Source of the DNA: Deltaproteobacteria bacterium
GTDB taxonomy: Bacteria; Desulfobacterota; Desulfobulbia; Desulfobulbales; BM004
Direction: 5' to 3'
Assembly: GCA_019312685.1 (NCBI GenBank)
Contig: JAFDCR010000161.1
Span: 1 to 7,805 of the forward strand
DNA: 7,805 nt
The notes under the pieces are model-generated. The model had not been told where the DNA came from. It did no database searches and saw only the letters and a list, made by a program, of their open reading frames with translations. This document shows, in pieces, positions 5,311-7,805 of the stretch (position 1 is its first letter; the number at the start of each line of letters is the position of its first letter). Both the position numbers and the translations under genes were made by a program.

Positions 5311-6069
5311 ATGCCTAAAGTTATCGCCATGGCCGGCAAGGGCGGCACCGGAAAAACAACCATCTCCGCCCTGCTCATTAACTACATGCTCCACAACAAA
5401 CTGACCCCGATCCTGGCAGTGGATGCAGATGCCAATGCCAACCTGAATGAACTCCTTAATATGGATGTAGAACTCACCTTGGGAGAAATCCGCCGGGATT
5501 TAAAAGGGGACATTCCCGCCCATATAACCAGGGACCAATTCATGGAGATGAAGGTGCACCAGGCCTTGATTGAAGCGACAGGTTTTGACCTGCTCGTCAT
5601 GGGGCAGCCTGACGGCCCCGGCTGTTACTGCGCCGCAAACCAGCACCTTGCAATGACCATGGACAAACTGGCGGACAATTACAAATATATACTTGTTGAC
5701 AACGAGGCGGGCATGGAACATCTGAGCCGGATGAACCTGCGCTCCATAGATGTTCTGCTGGTGATTTCCGATCCTTCCGCCCGAGGCATCCTTACGGCTA
5801 AAAGAATATCCGAACTGACAAAACCGCTGGCCATTGAAATTAAGGAAAAACATCTCATTGTTAACAGGACTCCAGATCCATTACCTGCAGAGCTGTATGC
5901 CAAAATAGAAGAAACAACAGAAAGCACTGACCTTCCTTTGGCGGGCATCCTGTCAAGCAGTGACAAGCTTATTCAGCAGGAATTGAGCGGGGAATCGTAT
6001 CTTAACCTGCCTGAAGATGCAGCTGTTATCCAACAAGCATATGAAATTTTTTCAAAAATCATTAAATAG
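5311..6069 (+). CDS. cooC: CooC-type carbon monoxide dehydrogenase maturation ATPase
   Basis: This is a cytoplasmic MinD/SIMIBI-class P-loop ATPase that, in its family, binds nickel and helps insert it into the active-site C-cluster of Ni-Fe CO dehydrogenase. The deviant Walker A GKGGTGKTT is at residues 9-17, with signature Lys10 and P-loop Lys15. VDADAN follows at 37-42. The diagnostic nickel-binding CxC lies in GPGCYCAAN (Cys105 and Cys107), where the dimer holds the metal between subunits. The switch II / Walker B region is ILVDNEAGMEHLSR (127-140). At 252 aa it has normal CooC length. The ATG at 5311 starts right before the P-loop, with a weak GAGAAG ribosome site 5 nt upstream. No CODH or acetyl-CoA synthase gene is visible; ileS diverges upstream and ftsE follows after 130 bp. 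The related AcsF and CooC subtypes cannot be separated from sequence alone. Confidence 0.9.
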   Translation: MPKVIAMAGKGGTGKTTISALLINYMLHNKLTPILAVDADANANLNELLNMDVELTLGEIRRDLKGDIPAHITRDQFMEMKVHQALIEATGFDLLVMGQPDGPGCYCAANQHLAMTMDKLADNYKYILVDNEAGMEHLSRMNLRSIDVLLVISDPSARGILTAKRISELTKPLAIEIKEKHLIVNRTPDPLPAELYAKIEETTESTDLPLAGILSSSDKLIQQELSGESYLNLPEDAAVIQQAYEIFSKIIK

Positions 6070-6084
6070 CGCAAGTTAATGAGC

Positions 6085-6111
6085 TTGACAGAACCCAATT
6101 TACATTATAGA
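6085..6111 (+). promoter_or_regulatory. Candidate promoter for ftsEX
   Basis: A consensus TTGACA (6085-6090) lies just after the cooC stop. TATAGA at 6106-6111 gives a short 15-bp spacer; TAGAAA at 6108-6113 would give 17 bp but a poorer box. No terminator hairpin lies between cooC and ftsE, so ftsEX could also be reached by read-through from cooC. Confidence 0.4.
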
Positions 6112-6199
6112 AAAGTTGATCCGGCTCCATAAAATACCGAAAGATCATTGAATTATCCGCAACCTTAATTAAAAATTCACTTTTATCTTATTTGCCACA

Positions 6200-6919
6200 A
6201 TGGATAAACAAAAAAACAGCAAGTCAATAGTCGAAATTGTCAGGGCTACTAAAATTTACACCCCTGATGTTGTGGCGCTTGAAGATATAAGTCTGTCAAT
6301 TGTTTACGGCGAGATGGTTTTTCTTACCGGTATGAGCGGCGCCGGTAAAACCACTTTGTTGAAGCTGATATGCGGCATGGAAAATCCGGACAAAGGGTTG
6401 GTCGAGGTGGCCGGCAAAGACCTCAACCGGATTAAAGGCGGCGAAATACCCAAATTCCGGCAGCAGATCGGCATGGCATATCAGGACTTCAAACTTCTGC
6501 CCGACAGAACCGTGGCTCAAAATATTGCCATGGCCATGGAAGTCTCCTATGAGAACTTGAGGACCATCAAAAAAAGAGTGGGTGAACTGCTGCAGAAACT
6601 CAGGTTGGAGCATAAACATGATGCCCTGGCCGGCAATCTTTCCAGGGGAGAGCAGCAAAGGGTGACCATAGCCCGGGCGGTTGCCAATTCACCTAGACTT
6701 GTTTTAGCAGATGAACCGACCGGCAACCTTGACTCCAAGACGACCAGGATCGTCATGGATCTTTTCGAGCAGTGCAATCTTTCCGGCACCACTTTAATAA
6801 TAGCAACACACGATGAAAGTATTTACAGAAGGTCCGAGAACCGGATCCTCGAACTGCACAGCGGTCGACTGGTAGCACCTGACGACAGATTAGCTTCAAT
6901 AATCAACAATACGCCATGA
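6200..6919 (+). CDS. ftsE: Cell division ATP-binding protein FtsE
   Basis: FtsE is the ATPase of the FtsEX complex. It sits on the inner face of the cytoplasmic membrane at the division site, and its ATP cycle drives FtsX to activate periplasmic peptidoglycan hydrolases. Seen in order are Walker A GMSGAGKT (44-51, Lys50), the Q-loop in YQDFKLLPDRTV (Gln95; the QDFxLL form is typical of FtsE), signature LSRGEQQRV (147-155), Walker B LVLADEP (167-173, Glu172), the D-loop GNLD, and His204 in IIATHD. The signature has Arg where LSGGQ-type motifs usually have Gly. At 239 aa it has about 10 extra N-terminal residues compared with short FtsE proteins. The ATG at 6200 lacks a clear Shine-Dalgarno, and no better start is available. 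Its stop overlaps the ftsX start, which supports the pair. Confidence 0.95.
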   Translation: MDKQKNSKSIVEIVRATKIYTPDVVALEDISLSIVYGEMVFLTGMSGAGKTTLLKLICGMENPDKGLVEVAGKDLNRIKGGEIPKFRQQIGMAYQDFKLLPDRTVAQNIAMAMEVSYENLRTIKKRVGELLQKLRLEHKHDALAGNLSRGEQQRVTIARAVANSPRLVLADEPTGNLDSKTTRIVMDLFEQCNLSGTTLIIATHDESIYRRSENRILELHSGRLVAPDDRLASIINNTP

Positions 6920-7803
6920 AATTTATCAATACCATACTGGTTCAGACAAACCGCAACCTCCAGAAGACCTGGCCGACGCAGCTTATGACTCTGCTGACTG
7001 TAAGCCTCTCGGTCCTGATCTTTTCTTTCTTCTTTCTCATCTACACTAACATGATCAAGGCGGGCGAAAGACTCGGGGATGACCTGCGGCTGACCATATA
7101 CCTTGAGGAGGAACCGGTACTGGAAATGCAGTCGCAACTGGTACAGAAAATTACCAATTTCAGCCCGGTTGAAGAGATCCGCTTCACCTCAAGGCAGGAT
7201 GCCTTCAACCGGCTTTCCACCCAGCTTGGCGACAATGTGGATGTGCTGGACGATCTTGATCCCTCATTCCTGCCCCCATCAATCGAGGTGTATCCCAAGA
7301 AAAAACTAAGCACCCTGGCGCAGATCAAACGCTTTTCAGAATATCTTTCCACTTTACCCGGCGCCATCAAAGTTCAGTACGGACAGGAATGGGTTGAACG
7401 CTTCAATTACTTTACCAAACTTCTGCGTATAGTTGTTCTTTTAAGCGGAGCCCTCCTCATCATGACCACTACATTCATGGTGGCCTATACCATTCGCCTT
7501 GCAGTGGTTGCCAGACAGGCGGAACTTGAGATATTGCGTCTTTTGGGCGCTACCAACAGCTATATCCGTACTCCCTTCCTTATTGAGGGTTTTCTCCAGG
7601 GCCTGTTTGGCTCCTCTTTGGGGTTGCTGGCGCTTTTTTTCCTATTCCACTGGATCAAAATGCGGTTTTCAGGACCCGGTATCTTACAGCTGGTTGAATT
7701 TACTTTCTTCTCTCCAACCATCATTGCAGTAATAGTAGCAGCTGGTATTATTCTCTGTACAGGAGGCGGTTTTTCGTCCATGCGAAAATTCATGCGCATC
7801 TGA
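6916..7803 (+). CDS. ftsX: Cell division membrane protein FtsX
   Basis: FtsX is the membrane partner of FtsE and passes the ATPase signal to murein hydrolase activators outside the membrane. The 295-aa protein shows the expected layout: a cytoplasmic N-terminus, TM1 at about 22-44, a periplasmic domain at about 45-168, then TM2 (about 170-192), TM3 (about 221-245) and TM4 (about 263-288). The loop between TM2 and TM3 carries ELEILRLLGATNSYIRTPF (203-221), the hallmark that contacts FtsE. The ATG overlaps the ftsE stop as ATGA (6916-6919) and has no own ribosome site, so it is probably translated by coupling. The stop TGA at 7801-7803 is inside the window, so the gene is complete. A gene for an EnvC-like or other hydrolase partner may follow beyond the edge, but that cannot be seen. 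Confidence 0.95.
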   Translation: MKFINTILVQTNRNLQKTWPTQLMTLLTVSLSVLIFSFFFLIYTNMIKAGERLGDDLRLTIYLEEEPVLEMQSQLVQKITNFSPVEEIRFTSRQDAFNRLSTQLGDNVDVLDDLDPSFLPPSIEVYPKKKLSTLAQIKRFSEYLSTLPGAIKVQYGQEWVERFNYFTKLLRIVVLLSGALLIMTTTFMVAYTIRLAVVARQAELEILRLLGATNSYIRTPFLIEGFLQGLFGSSLGLLALFFLFHWIKMRFSGPGILQLVEFTFFSPTIIAVIVAAGIILCTGGGFSSMRKFMRI

Positions 7804-7805
7804 CA

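Overview
The window looks like chromosomal housekeeping DNA from a Gram-negative anaerobe of moderate GC content, most likely a member of Desulfobacterota (the former Deltaproteobacteria). That guess rests on the combination of bacterial-type IleS, LspA, FabD and FtsEX with a CooC-type carbon monoxide dehydrogenase (CODH) maturation ATPase, plus my impression of protein style. The sequence alone cannot prove it. Six protein genes are present and all appear intact. I found no tRNA, rRNA, CRISPR array, transposase or phage gene.

Left half, minus strand (4756 down to about 275): an apparent operon ileS - lspA - fabD. The gaps are 28 bp (ileS to lspA) and about 44 bp (lspA to fabD). It ends at a convincing intrinsic terminator (stem arms at 279-286 and 313-320 with a T8 run). 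Bases 1-391 hold no gene I can support. They contain several hairpins, including a 70-bp AT-rich inverted repeat (99-168) and a terminator-like hairpin usable in either direction (213-241).

Centre (4757-5310): a 554-bp divergent intergenic region. On the minus side it is a long leader to ileS with two hairpins, one followed by GGAG and T6, which could be an attenuator. On the plus side it carries a promoter matching the sigma-70 consensus exactly (TTGACA, 17-bp spacer, TATAAT). An 11-bp inverted repeat brackets this promoter, suggesting an operator upstream of cooC.

Right half, plus strand: cooC, then a 130-bp gap with a possible promoter, then ftsE and ftsX overlapping by ATGA. FtsE and FtsX form the ABC-type complex that links cell division to peptidoglycan hydrolysis. 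CooC would load nickel into CODH, but no CODH gene is visible here, so it stands apart from its expected partners.

The genes do not form a single pathway: they cover translation (IleS), lipoprotein processing (LspA), fatty-acid initiation (FabD), Ni-enzyme maturation (CooC) and division (FtsEX). I did not find a convincing new biological system. The most interesting signals are the bracketed consensus promoter in front of the solitary cooC, the possible ileS leader control, and the repeat-rich spacer at the left end.
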